A DNA stretch of 64,000 nucleotides from Rhizobium sp. LC145 (GCF_001005825.1 NZ_LBHV01000009.1:1-64000), one strand, 5' to 3'; positions 17,533 through 28,048 are shown, numbered from the stretch's first letter. Translations and numbers: made by a program. Notes: a model not told the origin generated them from the sequence alone.

Positions 17533-18342
17533 CTACTTTGCTATCAATATTTCTATGCCGCGCTTTTCGAATTCCTTTGCATCCCGGTCGGCGATGCCAT
17601 CGTCCGTGATGAACGAATTGATGACGTCGAGCGAGCCGAGGCGCGTGAACGACGACCGGTTGATCTTCGTGGAGTCAGCGACGAGATAGACGTGTGCCGC
17701 AGCCTTGATCATCGCTTCCTTGAGCTGAAGGTCCGCGAAGCTCGGATAGGTCAGTCCGGCATCGAGGGCGACACCGGCGGTCGCCAAAAACAGTTTGCCG
17801 GCAAAGATGTTGCGGAAATACTCGACTGATTTGTCACCGGAGAGCGAAAGCGTCGGCGATTTGAATTGGCCGCCCGGCATATGCACTGCCATCGTTGGCA
17901 CGGATCCCAGTATGATGGCGATGTTCAAGGCGTTGGTGATCACCGTGAGGTCGCGCCGATTGGTCAGCCGCGTGGCGATTTCGGTTGTCGTTGTTCCGGC
18001 GTCGAGGATCAGCGTCTCGCCGTCCTTCACCAGGCTTGCTGCAAGAGCCCCAATCCGGCGCTTCTTGTCCATGTTCTCCTGGTGGTGGAGCGTCATGCTT
18101 CCCGCTTGAGGCGGGGCGGTGTTGAGATAGGCGCCGCCGTGCTCGCGGGTGATGAACCCGTCGTTTTCGAGTCTTTCCAGATCTTGCCGGATTGTCGCTT
18201 CAGATACGCGGAAGGCGCTGGCCAACTCCCGGACGCGGGCGGAACCTTCCTCCTGGAGCCATTCGAGAATACGGCGGCGTCTTGGCTCGGACAGGAGTCC
18301 GACCATCGAGTCTGGGGTAGCCTGCTCGTATTTCGCTTCCAT
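17533..18342 (-). CDS. DeoR-family transcriptional repressor
   Basis: The 269-residue protein has an N-terminal DeoR HTH (about 15-70: EPRRRRILEWLQEEGSARVRELA, then SEATIRQDLERLENDGFITREHGGAYL) and a C-terminal sugar-phosphate sensor (about 85-250) with the DAGTTTTEIA and DKSVEYFRNIFAGKLFLATAGVA blocks. DeoR proteins release DNA on binding a phosphorylated sugar intermediate. The start at 18342 is chosen over 18372 because the shorter form matches family length. It is the last gene of the RbsABC-type operon and faces the MalEFGK-type operon promoter, so it likely controls both; the kinase product of this island is a plausible inducer. Confidence 0.9.
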   Translation of the reverse strand: MEAKYEQATPDSMVGLLSEPRRRRILEWLQEEGSARVRELASAFRVSEATIRQDLERLENDGFITREHGGAYLNTAPPQAGSMTLHHQENMDKKRRIGALAASLVKDGETLILDAGTTTTEIATRLTNRRDLTVITNALNIAIILGSVPTMAVHMPGGQFKSPTLSLSGDKSVEYFRNIFAGKLFLATAGVALDAGLTYPSFADLQLKEAMIKAAAHVYLVADSTKINRSSFTRLGSLDVINSFITDDGIADRDAKEFEKRGIEILIAK

Positions 18343-18438
18343 AGGGACCTGCCTGAACTGAAAGAATCGCAATTACTCGAAAATCTTCGGTTCCCTTTCC
18401 ATAATATCCTTACAGCAACCCTGTGAAGCTTCAAATGC

Positions 18439-19515
18439 TCAATTGACCTGCTGTTGCAGGACAACACGTGCCTGAAGCTTCTGCTGAATTTGGTCGACGA
18501 CGACGGCGGCGATAATGACGACGCCCTTGATCACCGTCTGCCAGAATGAAGAGACGCCCATCATGATGAGGCCGTCGGCGAGAATACCGATCACGAAGGC
18601 GCCGACGATCGTCCCTGCGATGCGTCCGCGGCCACCCGACATGGACGTGCCGCCGAGAACGGCCGCGGCGATCGCGTTCAGCTCGAAGGTTTCGCCGGAT
18701 GCCGGATGGCTTGCCTGCAACTGAGAAGAGATGATCAATCCGACCAGCGCCGCACAAATCCCCGAGAACATGTACACGAACAGCTTTGTCCGATCGACGT
18801 TGACGCCGGAGAGGGCGGCACCCCGTTCATTACCCCCGACGGCATAGATATGACGCCCCAGCGGCGTGCGCGTTGCGAGATAGGCCGCAAGAAGAGCCAC
18901 GATCGCCATGATCCAGACGGATAGGGGAAAGCCGAGGAAACTGCCGGAGCCGATGAGCCGAAAGGTATCGGAACCATATTCCGGATTGCCGGCCAGGTTC
19001 GGAAAGGTACGACCCTCCGAAAAGAGAAGTGCTGCGCCGCGCGCAACATAGAGCGTACCGAGCGTTGCGATGAAGGGCGCAACGTTGAGCTTCGTGATCA
19101 ACAGGCCGTTGATCAGCCCGATAAAGACGCCGACCAGCAGGACGAGAAAACATATCTCGATCGTGTTGAACTGGATACTGTATCCAATACCGATGAAGCC
19201 AAGGTCGATGCCGTATAGCACGAGATAGCCGGCCACCATGGCGCAAAGGCCGACGATGGAACCAACCGAAAGATCGATGCCGCCGGCGATGATGACGAAG
19301 GTCATTCCAATCGCGAGCAGGGCATTCAGCGCGACATGCTTCGAGATGATCAGCATGTTGGCGCCCGTCAGGAAGTTGGGCGCGTAAATGGCGAAGAACC
19401 CGAAAACCAGGATCAAGGCAACGAATGTACGCATGTGCAAAAGCAGCAGAAGTCCGGACGTCTTCGATCCACCGGGTACCGTTTTCTCGCTGCTCACCGT
19501 GTTGATGCTGCTCAT
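18439..19515 (-). CDS. Sugar ABC importer permease, RbsC type
   Basis: The 358-residue inner-membrane protein belongs to the CUT2 permease family: AIGMTFVIIAGGIDLSVGS, APFIATLGTLYVARG and LGGTSMSGGRGRIAGT are the diagnostic blocks, within eight to ten predicted helices. A longer polar N-terminus (about 25 residues) precedes the first helix. The start overlaps the end of the ATPase gene by four bases. It imports a monosaccharide with the ATPase and binding protein encoded upstream. Confidence 0.93.
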   Translation of the reverse strand: MSSINTVSSEKTVPGGSKTSGLLLLLHMRTFVALILVFGFFAIYAPNFLTGANMLIISKHVALNALLAIGMTFVIIAGGIDLSVGSIVGLCAMVAGYLVLYGIDLGFIGIGYSIQFNTIEICFLVLLVGVFIGLINGLLITKLNVAPFIATLGTLYVARGAALLFSEGRTFPNLAGNPEYGSDTFRLIGSGSFLGFPLSVWIMAIVALLAAYLATRTPLGRHIYAVGGNERGAALSGVNVDRTKLFVYMFSGICAALVGLIISSQLQASHPASGETFELNAIAAAVLGGTSMSGGRGRIAGTIVGAFVIGILADGLIMMGVSSFWQTVIKGVVIIAAVVVDQIQQKLQARVVLQQQVN

Positions 19516-21041
19516 TGAATTGCAACCCTGTTGAAATTGGGCGTTGCCGCGGACACTACGTCGGACGCATTGGCGCCGGCCGGAAACTCTCCGGTCAGTC
19601 TGCCATTGGCCATCACCAAAATACGGTCAGACAAGGCGAGAACCTCGTCCAGATCCGAGGTCACGAAGAGGATGCCAAGACCGCTGGCTGCCAGACGGCG
19701 CATGGCGCGAAAGATCTCGGCCTTCGCTCCGATATCGATGCCACGCGAGGGCTCGTCCATCAGGAGGATGCGTGGTTTCGTCATCAGCGCCTTCCCGATC
19801 ACGACCTTCTGTTGATTGCCTCCCGAAAGACTGGAGACAGGATGTTCAAGGCTGGCGACCTTAATCGCCATCTGTTTTACGGATTCGGCGGCCTTGAGAG
19901 CCTCTGCCCGCAGACTGAGGTGCAGGATGCGCGTGAAGTCGCGCAGCGACGAAAGCGTCAGGTTCTCCCGGATCGTCATGATCTGAACCAGGCCGTCACG
20001 CTTGCGGTCTTCGGGAATGAGGGCGAGACCTTTGCGAATGCGGCCGGACACGCTTTTCTCGCGGACCACTTGGCCTCCAATGAAGATGCGCCCGGAGGAA
20101 TTGGGATGCTGGGCCATGACGCATTCAAGGAGTTCCGAACGGCCTGCGCCCATCAATCCATAGAGCCCGACGATCTCCCCATTGCGGACGGAGAGCGAGA
20201 CATGATCGACCGCGTAACCGCCGGCGGCACGGGGCAGGCAGATTTCCTCGACCCGGAAAACCTCGTCGCCCAGCTCGTGTTGTACCGTTTTTGGGAAGTC
20301 CTTGGAGGCGCTGCCGATCATGTTGGTGACGATCCAGGGGATGTCGACACCCTCCATCGACCGCGAACCTGTAACTACTCCGTCACGCAGCACCGTGATG
20401 TAGTCACCGATGCGGATCAACTCCTCCAGGCGGTGCGAGATATAGACGATGCCGACGCCCTGCCGCTTCAGGTCCTCAATCACCCGGAACAGAACCTCAA
20501 CCTCGGCTGCCGACAGCGCGGAGGTCGGTTCATCAAGAATAAGAATGCGCGCATTTTCCGCCAGAGCCTTGGCGATTTCGACGATCTGCTGCTGCCCTAT
20601 TCGCAGATTTCCAAGCGGCGTATCCGGATCGATATCCTGCTCGAGGCGCTTCATTAGCGCACGGGCGGCTGCGGTTTGAGCGCTCTTGTTGATGTGCACC
20701 CCTGCGAACGTCTTCTCATGGCCAACGAAGATATTCTCGGCCACAGTCATGTTGGGAAAGAGGTTAAGCTCCTGAAAGACGATGCCCACGCCATGCCGGG
20801 CAGCGTCGTTCTTGTCGGCGAAAACCACTGGTTCACCATCGAGGAGAATCGTGCCGCCATTGAGCTGCTCGACACCGGCGATCACCTTCATAAGCGTCGA
20901 CTTGCCCGCGCCGTTCTCGCCAACCAGGACGTTCACAGCGCCCATGCGCAGATCGAAATCGACGCTCTTGAGCGCCTGCGTGCCAGGATAGATTTTTGAG
21001 CCGTTGCGGATTGACAGACCGACCGGGTGGGCCTCGTTCAT
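19512..21041 (-). CDS. Sugar ABC importer double ATPase, RbsA type
   Basis: The 509-residue protein has two fused ABC domains as in RbsA/XylG. Domain 1 (about 8-245) has Walker A GENGAGKSTL and Walker B ILILDEPTSALS. Domain 2 (about 260-500) has a degenerate Walker A (GLMGAGRSELLE) as normal for the family, signature LSGGNQQKVVIGKAL and ILLMDEPSRGID. Start overlaps the DUF2291 stop (ATGA). It drives pentose-class uptake with the neighbouring permease. Confidence 0.93.
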   Translation of the reverse strand: MNEAHPVGLSIRNGSKIYPGTQALKSVDFDLRMGAVNVLVGENGAGKSTLMKVIAGVEQLNGGTILLDGEPVVFADKNDAARHGVGIVFQELNLFPNMTVAENIFVGHEKTFAGVHINKSAQTAAARALMKRLEQDIDPDTPLGNLRIGQQQIVEIAKALAENARILILDEPTSALSAAEVEVLFRVIEDLKRQGVGIVYISHRLEELIRIGDYITVLRDGVVTGSRSMEGVDIPWIVTNMIGSASKDFPKTVQHELGDEVFRVEEICLPRAAGGYAVDHVSLSVRNGEIVGLYGLMGAGRSELLECVMAQHPNSSGRIFIGGQVVREKSVSGRIRKGLALIPEDRKRDGLVQIMTIRENLTLSSLRDFTRILHLSLRAEALKAAESVKQMAIKVASLEHPVSSLSGGNQQKVVIGKALMTKPRILLMDEPSRGIDIGAKAEIFRAMRRLAASGLGILFVTSDLDEVLALSDRILVMANGRLTGEFPAGANASDVVSAATPNFNRVAIQ

Positions 21042-21661
21042 GGCGCAACCTCGATGGATACCGGCATAATGGTCGGCTTCTCGCTGGCGGAGCGTATCAC
21101 GGCGGCGCCGAGGAAGTTCAGGCGTTTGCCTTTCAGGGCGATATCGGGTCCGAAAAGCTTGGAAACCGCCTTGTCGTTCAAGGCGCGGCCGAGCTTCGCG
21201 TACTCGATCTGATCCCGGAAGGTTGAAAAATCGTAGAGATTGGTCGTATCGCGCAGCGCGGTTCCCTTGACCACCGGCCCGAGCTGGAGCGTCGCATCCG
21301 CCTGCCCGTCACCATCGAGGTCGATAGCCGCTACCGCGGCCTTGGAAGCGCGATTTTCATCCACCACGGTGGCCGTACCCTTGACGGGAAAGTTCCAGCC
21401 GCCGCCTGCGCCACCGACACGCATACCGTATTGTCCGCCTGCTTCATCGAGGCCACGTGCAATCGCCTCTTGCAAAGCTGTGAGCTCGACGGCCTTCTCC
21501 TTGAGCGCGGGGACGAGCTTTGCCTCGAATGTCGTCTCCACGAGCTCGGCAATCGGGTCGACGGGCGCACCTCCTTCGCCTTGGTTGGTCTTCACCAGCT
21601 TGCAGCTGGCAAGCGATATGCAGGCGAGCACGCTTGCAGCGAGCAGAGTTCTCATCTTCAT
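21038..21661 (-). CDS. DUF2291-family lipoprotein
   Basis: The 207-residue protein begins with a lipoprotein signal (LLAASVLACISLASCKLV, lipobox LASC) and continues as a DUF2291 protein with VDPIAELVETTFEAKLVPALK and YDFSTFRDQIEYAKLGRALND. It would be anchored in the periplasm. DUF2291 genes are repeatedly found in RbsABC-type operons, often between binding protein and ATPase, as here; an accessory role in uptake is inferred but no biochemical function is established. Confidence 0.85.
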   Translation of the reverse strand: MKMRTLLAASVLACISLASCKLVKTNQGEGGAPVDPIAELVETTFEAKLVPALKEKAVELTALQEAIARGLDEAGGQYGMRVGGAGGGWNFPVKGTATVVDENRASKAAVAAIDLDGDGQADATLQLGPVVKGTALRDTTNLYDFSTFRDQIEYAKLGRALNDKAVSKLFGPDIALKGKRLNFLGAAVIRSASEKPTIMPVSIEVAP

Positions 21662-21689
21662 GACGTGTCGACTTTATCTGGTTAGAAAC

Positions 21690-21717
21690 CCACCCGGACC
21701 GTTGGTGGTCCGGGTGG
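21690..21717 (-). terminator. Strong intercistronic hairpin after the RbsB-type gene
   Basis: An 11-bp perfect stem (CCACCCGGACC with GGTCCGGGTGG) closes a 6-base loop, 12 bases after the binding-protein stop on the minus strand, followed by GTTTCTAACC. It probably sets higher expression of the binding protein than of the downstream importer genes. Confidence 0.6.
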
Positions 21718-21729
21718 CGCTTTCGCTGC

Positions 21730-22683
<954 letters not shown>

Positions 22684-22726
22684 TTAACGAACCCACCCTC
22701 CAGTGGTTTTCATATTCTATCGATTG

Positions 22727-22901
22727 CTTTCGTTTCCTGTCAATATTCTTTTAATCTAGGTCGATTTATGCGCCGCATAGAAGGTGGAAAATTGGCGTGC
22801 GGCGGCGCATACACGAGGCTAGAGTGCGTGGAATTGGCCGCGAGGGGAAAAACTTCTTGAACCCAGTCATGATACATGCGATGAAACGCAACAAACGAAA
22901 G
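22727..22901. promoter_or_regulatory. Divergent control region with paired CTTTCGTTT / AAACGAAAG sites
   Basis: CTTTCGTTT (22727-22735) lies 56 bases before the binding-protein start, and its exact complement AAACGAAAG (22893-22901) lies on the isomerase side. Similarity extends to AAACGAAAG-N2-ATC on both. ACGAAA-type words are common in rhizobial DeoR-family operators. The pair would let the linked DeoR protein repress both directions. The rest of the 431-base gap (22672-23102) holds no gene; a GGAGGA site precedes the isomerase start. Confidence 0.55.
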
Positions 22902-23102
22902 AGATCAAAAGTATTCAAAAGGCGGCTTTTTTTGAGAACGCGGCCTTAGGAGGAGATGTGCCGGCTCGTAGCAACTGCCTGAGCTTGCCGCGGCAGTGCA
23001 CTGGAGGAAGCTTGGGCCGAGCTCAATCGCGCCACTGCAGTTCTCCGCTCCTGCCGTCGGTGCCTTGTCCTTTCCAATAACTGAGTCAAATGGAGGAACC
23101 TT

Positions 23103-24083
23103 ATGACCACCCCACGTTTCGGCGCCGGAATCTGGCACTTTGCCACCTACCTCGACCGCTACGCCACTGACGGTTATGGCATCCCGCGGAGCGTCATCGA
23201 GGCCATAGACCTTGCCGGTCAGGTCCGGGACCTTTCGGTGGTCGACATCAATTATCCTTTTTTCGGCGGCGACTTCTCCAATGCCCAGATCAAGGAGGCG
23301 CTGGATCGCAACAAGCTCGGTGTCATCGGCATCACGCCGGAAATCTACACGCGTGAATTCGTCAAGGGCTCCTTCACGAATCCCGATGCGGGCGTCCGCC
23401 GTCGCACCCATGAGCTGGTGACCGAAGCCTGCGATCAGGTTCGCTATTTCGGCGCCGACTACGTGAAGCTGTGGCCGGGGCAGGACGGCTGGGATTATCC
23501 CTTCCAGGTCGACTACGGCACACTTTGGAAGCATTCGCTGGATGGAGTTGGCCAGCTCGCCAGTGAGAACCCGGATCTTAAATTTGTCATCGAGTACAAG
23601 CCGCGCGAGCCGCGGGTGCGAATGAGTTTCGGTTCTGTCGCTCGCACGCTTCTTGGCATCGAGAAGATTGGGTTGCCCAATGTCGGCATCCTGCTCGACT
23701 TCGGCCACGCCATCATGGGCGGTGAATCGGCTGCCGACAGCGCTCAGCTCGCGATCGACTATGGGCGGCTGTTCGGCATGGATGTCAACGACAACTATCG
23801 CTCCTGGGACGACGACCTGGTTGCCGGCAGCCTGCACCCGATCGAGATCTTCGAGTTTTTCCACGTGCTTCGGAAGAACAAGTGGGAGGGCGTGTGGCAA
23901 CTTGATCAGTTCCCCTTCCGCGAGGACAGCGTCGCCACCGCCAATCACGCCATCGACTTTCTCAAGGCTGCAGCGAAAGGTCTCGATGCATTGGACGTGG
24001 ATGCGCTCAAGGAGGCGCAAAGCCGCCATGACGCGATTGGCGCGCTGAAGATCGCTCAGAAAGCCCTGTTCGGGGCGATGTAG
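23103..24083 (+). CDS. TIM-barrel sugar isomerase, probable D-apiose isomerase
   Basis: The 326-residue protein is an AP-endonuclease-2-like TIM barrel of the xylose/rhamnose isomerase type. Candidate metal ligands lie in FVIEYKPREPR (Glu), GILLDFGHA (Asp, His), GMDVNDNYRSWDDDL and WQLDQFPF. Translation starts at an ATG behind GGAGGAA. It heads the plus-strand operon of isomerase, split transketolase and FGGY kinase. In the published D-apiose transketolase pathway an isomerase converts D-apiose to D-apulose; this gene fits that step. Family assignment is firm, the substrate is inferred from context. Confidence 0.75.
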   Translation: MTTPRFGAGIWHFATYLDRYATDGYGIPRSVIEAIDLAGQVRDLSVVDINYPFFGGDFSNAQIKEALDRNKLGVIGITPEIYTREFVKGSFTNPDAGVRRRTHELVTEACDQVRYFGADYVKLWPGQDGWDYPFQVDYGTLWKHSLDGVGQLASENPDLKFVIEYKPREPRVRMSFGSVARTLLGIEKIGLPNVGILLDFGHAIMGGESAADSAQLAIDYGRLFGMDVNDNYRSWDDDLVAGSLHPIEIFEFFHVLRKNKWEGVWQLDQFPFREDSVATANHAIDFLKAAAKGLDALDVDALKEAQSRHDAIGALKIAQKALFGAM

Positions 24084-24130
24084 GCGCGGGAAACGGCAGG
24101 AGCCAGATCGGCATTGAAAGGCCTATTACC

Positions 24131-24952
24131 ATGTTGAAGAACGATATCGTCGACACGATCAGGCAGAAAGCCTTGTGGATGCGCCGCCGCGCCTTCACCA
24201 TGGTGTTCGATGCACAGCTCGGGCATCCGGGTGGGGATTTCTCGGCGATCGACATCATCGCAACACTCTATTTCGGCGTCATGCACTATGACCCGAGGAA
24301 GCCGGATATGCCGGAGCGGGACCGCTTCATCATGTCGAAGGGACACGCAACCGGTGCGCTCTATACCGCCCTTTGCGCCGCCGGTTATTATCCGGAAGAC
24401 TGGCTGGCCACCTATATGCAGCCGAACTCGAAGCTGAACGGCCATCCGAACCGCAACTATCTCCCGGGCGTGGAAACCAATACCGGCCCGCTTGGTCACG
24501 GCATGCCCGTCGGTGTCGGCATAGCGATTGCCGGACAGTTGACCAACAGCGATTATCGCACCTTTGTCCTGACCGGTGATGGTGAGTTGCAGGAAGGCTC
24601 GAACTGGGAAGCGGCAATGACTGCCGGCCACCGCAAGCTCTGTAATTTCACGCTGATCGTCGATCGCAATCGGCTGCAACAGGGGATGGGGACGGAGGAG
24701 ACAAATGGTCTCGATCCTCTGGACGACAAGTTCCGCGCTTTCGGATGGGATGTGAAAACCGTCGATGGCCATGACGTGCAAGCGTTGCTGGACGTGCTAT
24801 CGACGCCGCCCAGCGGACGGTCGAAGCCGCTCTGCGTGATTGCCAATACCGTCAAGGGCAAGGGCGTGTCGTTCATGGAAAACAAGGCTTCGTGGCATCA
24901 TGGGGTGCCGAATGCGGACCAATTTGAAACGGCAATGAAGGAACTGGTGTGA
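24131..24952 (+). CDS. Transketolase N-terminal subunit, probable apulose-4-phosphate transketolase subunit A
   Basis: The 273-residue protein is the thiamine-diphosphate half of a split transketolase: LGHPGGDFSAIDIIATLYFG, SKGHATGALYTAL, ETNTGPLGHGMPVGVGIA and the ThDP-Mg2+ motif GDGELQEGSNWEAA with VDRNRLQQ. It must pair with the next product to form one active enzyme. In D-apiose catabolism the two-subunit enzyme transfers a ketol unit from D-apulose 4-phosphate to glyceraldehyde 3-phosphate, giving xylulose 5-phosphate and dihydroxyacetone phosphate. A general pentose-phosphate role is less likely given the linkage to a dedicated importer and kinase. Confidence 0.85.
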   Translation: MLKNDIVDTIRQKALWMRRRAFTMVFDAQLGHPGGDFSAIDIIATLYFGVMHYDPRKPDMPERDRFIMSKGHATGALYTALCAAGYYPEDWLATYMQPNSKLNGHPNRNYLPGVETNTGPLGHGMPVGVGIAIAGQLTNSDYRTFVLTGDGELQEGSNWEAAMTAGHRKLCNFTLIVDRNRLQQGMGTEETNGLDPLDDKFRAFGWDVKTVDGHDVQALLDVLSTPPSGRSKPLCVIANTVKGKGVSFMENKASWHHGVPNADQFETAMKELV

Positions 24953-25914
24953 TGGCCGCGCCCGCTGTAAAACACGAAGGCACCCACGATTGTCGTGACG
25001 CCTGGGCGCGCACGCTCGAAGAGCTTGCGGCGCAAGATCCACGCATTGTCGCCGTCGTCAACGATTCCGTCGGCTCGTCGAAGCTTGGGGGCTTTCAGAA
25101 GAAGTATCCGGACCGCCTGGTCAATGTCGGCATTGCCGAGCAGAACATGGTCGGTGTCGGGGCAGGTCTTGCCAATGGCGGTCGGATCCCCTTCGTCTCC
25201 GCCGCTTCCTGCTTCCTGACGGGCCGTGCGCTCGAACAGCTGAAGGCGGACATCGCCTATGCCAAATTCAACGTCAAGCTCATCGGCCAATCATCCGGCG
25301 TCGCATATGGCGAACTGGGGCCGACCCATCACTCTATCGAGGACTTCGCTTGGCTTCGACCACTGGGCAGCATCACCGTTGTCGTTCCCGCAGATTCTTG
25401 GGAAACGGTCGAGGCTGTCAAATGGGCCGCCGTCCACGACGGTCCTGTCTATATCCGGTTGAGCCGCATGCCGGTGCCGGATATTGCCGTTCCAGACCGT
25501 GTATTCCGGCCTGGCAAAGCTGAACTCGTTCGCGAGGGCAGTGATGTGACCATCATAGCCTGCGGCACCATGGTTCACCTGGCGGTCGCGGCGGCGGCCG
25601 AACTGGAGGCAGGAGACATCTCGGCACGTGTCTTGAACATGGCCACTATCTCCCCTCTCGACGAATCGGCCGTCTTGGCCGCAGCGCGCGAAACGGGGGC
25701 AATCGTCACGGTCGAGGAGGCCAGCATCCATGGAGGCCTCGGCGGTGCCGTTGCCGAACATACGGCGGGCAATCTGCCGGTTCCGGTCGAGCGGATGGGG
25801 TTTCCGGGCTTCGTTCCGACCGGGTCGGTGGAATGGCTGTTCGAGCATTTCGGCCTAACGGCCGCCGGCATCGCCAGAACGGCCCGGAAGGCGATCGGGC
25901 GCAAACGCGGATGA
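24952..25914 (+). CDS. Transketolase C-terminal subunit, probable apulose-4-phosphate transketolase subunit B
   Basis: The 320-residue protein contains the pyrimidine-binding domain (RIVAVVNDSVGSSKLGGF, VGIAEQNMVGVGAGLA with the catalytic Glu that protonates ThDP) and the C-terminal transketolase domain (VTIIACGTMVHLAVAAAAELE). ATG at 24952 overlaps the stop of subunit A by one base; a GTG at 24949 is an alternative. Translation is therefore coupled with the partner subunit. The downstream kinase gene overlaps its stop by four bases. Confidence 0.85.
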   Translation: MAAPAVKHEGTHDCRDAWARTLEELAAQDPRIVAVVNDSVGSSKLGGFQKKYPDRLVNVGIAEQNMVGVGAGLANGGRIPFVSAASCFLTGRALEQLKADIAYAKFNVKLIGQSSGVAYGELGPTHHSIEDFAWLRPLGSITVVVPADSWETVEAVKWAAVHDGPVYIRLSRMPVPDIAVPDRVFRPGKAELVREGSDVTIIACGTMVHLAVAAAAELEAGDISARVLNMATISPLDESAVLAAARETGAIVTVEEASIHGGLGGAVAEHTAGNLPVPVERMGFPGFVPTGSVEWLFEHFGLTAAGIARTARKAIGRKRG

Positions 25915-27377
25915 GTGGCGGGTATGTCATCGCCATCGACCAGGGCACGACCAACACGAAAGCCATTCTGGTCGATGCCGCCGGCGGCTTGGTTGCCAAG
26001 GCTTCGGCGCCTTTGAGGTCTCATTATCCTCGCCCGGGATGGGCTGAGCAGTCCGCCGAAGATATCTGGACCAGTGTTCAGACCGCGATTGCCGATCTCG
26101 TCCGGTGCGGTACCTTCGAGATCGAAGGACTTGCAATCGCCAACCAGCGCGAGACGCTCGTCGTCTGGGACGCAAAAACAGGCAACCCAATCGCGCCGGC
26201 AATTCTCTGGCAGTGCCGGCGCACCACTCCGGCATGCGAAGCACTGATCGCCAATGGCGCGAACACGCGCGTAGTGGAAGCGACTGGCCTTTCCATCAAT
26301 GCCCTGTTTCCGGCCTCCAAGCTGGCTTGGATCCTGCAAAACGTGTCCGAGGCTGCGCCGCTCGCCGCGCAAGGTCGGCTCCGTGCCGGTACGGTCGACA
26401 GCTGGCTCCTGTACAAGCTGACCGGCGGAGCGATATTTTCCACGGACCATTCAAACGCCTCGCGTACGCAGCTTTTCCACACGGGCAACCTTCAATGGGA
26501 TGAGAGCCTTTGCGACCTATTCGAGGTGCCGTTATCGGTATTGCCGGAGGTAAGACCATCCGACAGCCGCTTCGGTGAGGTGGCGGAAGGGACAACGGCG
26601 CTCAAGGGCGGGGTCCCAATTCTCGCCATGATGGGCGATAGCCATGCCGCCCTTTATGGCCATGGCGTCCGCGCGCCGGGCCTGGTCAAGGCCACCTATG
26701 GCACCGGCTCCTCGCTGATGACCCTCACATCAAGCCGCGTGCTGTCGCATAGCGGGCTCTCCAGCACGATCGCCTGGAGCGACAAGAACGGAGTAGCCTA
26801 TGCGCTGGAAGGCAATATCACCGTATCCGCTCAGGCGGCCGCCTTCGCCGCCGATGTGCTCGGGCTTGCCGATGCCGGCGCTCTTTCCGACCTCGCGCAG
26901 ACGGTAGCGGATTCGGCTGGGGTCGTCTTCGTACCGGCCCTTGCGGGGCTCGGTGCTCCCCATTGGAATGACAGGGTATCGGGTACAATCTCCGGCATGA
27001 CGCTGGCCACGACCCGGGCTCACATCGCTCGTGCAACCTTCGATGCCATAGCGCTGCAGGTGAGCGATGTGTTCCTGGCAATGGAGAAAGACATAGGCGC
27101 GCAACTGCATGGCCTGCTGGCCGATGGCGGTGCATCCGCAAACGACTTTCTCATGCAATTGCAGGCAGATGTTCTTGATCGCTCCGTCACGCGCAGCGGC
27201 GCGGCCGAGGTGGGGGCTCTCGGTGCCGCAGCAATGGTGTTGACCGGTTTGGGAGAGCCTTCGTCTTTATCCAATATGCGGCAGGAGCTGTTTGAACCTC
27301 GCCAGGATTCGGCCGCGTGGCGTTCGCAAGTCATTCGGAACTGGCGATCGCTGCTGGCACTGCTGACGGCGGCTTGA
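25911..27377 (+). CDS. FGGY-family carbohydrate kinase, probable apulose kinase
   Basis: The 488-residue protein has both FGGY domains: N-terminal IAIDQGTTNTKAILVD with PGWAEQSAEDIW, and C-terminal PALAGLGAPHWNDR, GMTLATTRAHIARATFDAIA and LLADGGASANDFLMQLQADVL. It phosphorylates a ketose or polyol with ATP in the cytoplasm. The family resembles glycerol and xylulose kinases, but its place after the isomerase and transketolase genes suggests it makes D-apulose 4-phosphate. The ATG at 25911 overlaps the transketolase stop (ATGA); an earlier ATG at 25833 lies inside that gene. Confidence 0.85.
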   Translation: MSGGYVIAIDQGTTNTKAILVDAAGGLVAKASAPLRSHYPRPGWAEQSAEDIWTSVQTAIADLVRCGTFEIEGLAIANQRETLVVWDAKTGNPIAPAILWQCRRTTPACEALIANGANTRVVEATGLSINALFPASKLAWILQNVSEAAPLAAQGRLRAGTVDSWLLYKLTGGAIFSTDHSNASRTQLFHTGNLQWDESLCDLFEVPLSVLPEVRPSDSRFGEVAEGTTALKGGVPILAMMGDSHAALYGHGVRAPGLVKATYGTGSSLMTLTSSRVLSHSGLSSTIAWSDKNGVAYALEGNITVSAQAAAFAADVLGLADAGALSDLAQTVADSAGVVFVPALAGLGAPHWNDRVSGTISGMTLATTRAHIARATFDAIALQVSDVFLAMEKDIGAQLHGLLADGGASANDFLMQLQADVLDRSVTRSGAAEVGALGAAAMVLTGLGEPSSLSNMRQELFEPRQDSAAWRSQVIRNWRSLLALLTAA

Positions 27378-27525
27378 AGCTATTGCTGCCCAAGGAAGCG
27401 ATGTCGCCGCAGTCCATCGAAAATCGGGCATGCAAAACATGATTGTGTAACTCATATTTTTCTGTGCTATTCGCAACCTGAAGCGTATAGAGCTGACTCG
27501 TTGCAATACACGGCGATCTGATTTC

Positions 27526-28038
27526 ATGGGCATGGAAAGGGACGACAGACGTAACGGCCTCTACGCCACGCATCGCGCCTCTTTGATTTCCTATGCCGCA
27601 TCCTTCGTCGGTTCGAGAGATGAAGCGGAAGAAATCGTCCAGGAGGCGTTTTCGAAGCTTTCCGCGGAAAACCTCGATTGCGTGGAGACCCCGAGCGCAT
27701 ATCTTCGGCGGGTCGTCAGAAATCTCGCACTCAACAGGCGCCGACGGCAAAGATACGAGCTGGCACAGGCCACCGAACATGCGCCTGAGTGGATTCAGCC
27801 TCTCAAAGTTCCCACGCCGGAGCAGGAAGCTGTTTTCAACGATCAGGTGAGGATCATCGCGCAGGCGCTAAGCGAATTCCCTCACCAGACGCGTGTCATT
27901 GTCGAAATGCACCGGTTCGATGGATACACGCTCCAGGAGATTGCCGATCGTCTCGACCTGTCGGTAACGACGGTGCATAGAACCCTGACATCCGCGATGA
28001 GCCAGTTGACCAAACGGTTGACCAGGCACCTTACATGA
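27526..28038 (+). CDS. ECF sigma factor of the FecI/HasI type
   Basis: The 170-residue protein has sigma region 2 (LYATHRASLISYAASFVGSRDEAEEIVQEAF, about 12-45) and region 4 (FPHQTRVIVEMHRFDGYTLQEIADRL, about 120-160, with the recognition helix DLSVTTVHRTLTSAM). There is no sigma 1.1 or region 3, as in extracytoplasmic-function factors. It precedes a FecR-type anti-sigma and a HasR-like receptor, the classic cell-surface signalling order. It should direct RNA polymerase to the two GGAAAA-N14-TTGTC promoters at 28049 and 29186. No such site was seen ahead of its own gene, so it is probably controlled by iron rather than by itself. Confidence 0.9.
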   Translation: MGMERDDRRNGLYATHRASLISYAASFVGSRDEAEEIVQEAFSKLSAENLDCVETPSAYLRRVVRNLALNRRRRQRYELAQATEHAPEWIQPLKVPTPEQEAVFNDQVRIIAQALSEFPHQTRVIVEMHRFDGYTLQEIADRLDLSVTTVHRTLTSAMSQLTKRLTRHLT

Positions 28039-28048
28039 CCGGACAGGT

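Noticed and set aside
24131-25914. Annotation as housekeeping transketolase or DXP synthase
   Set aside because: Split subunits, a dedicated importer, isomerase and FGGY kinase point to a sugar-specific enzyme, and DXP-synthase-specific features were not seen.
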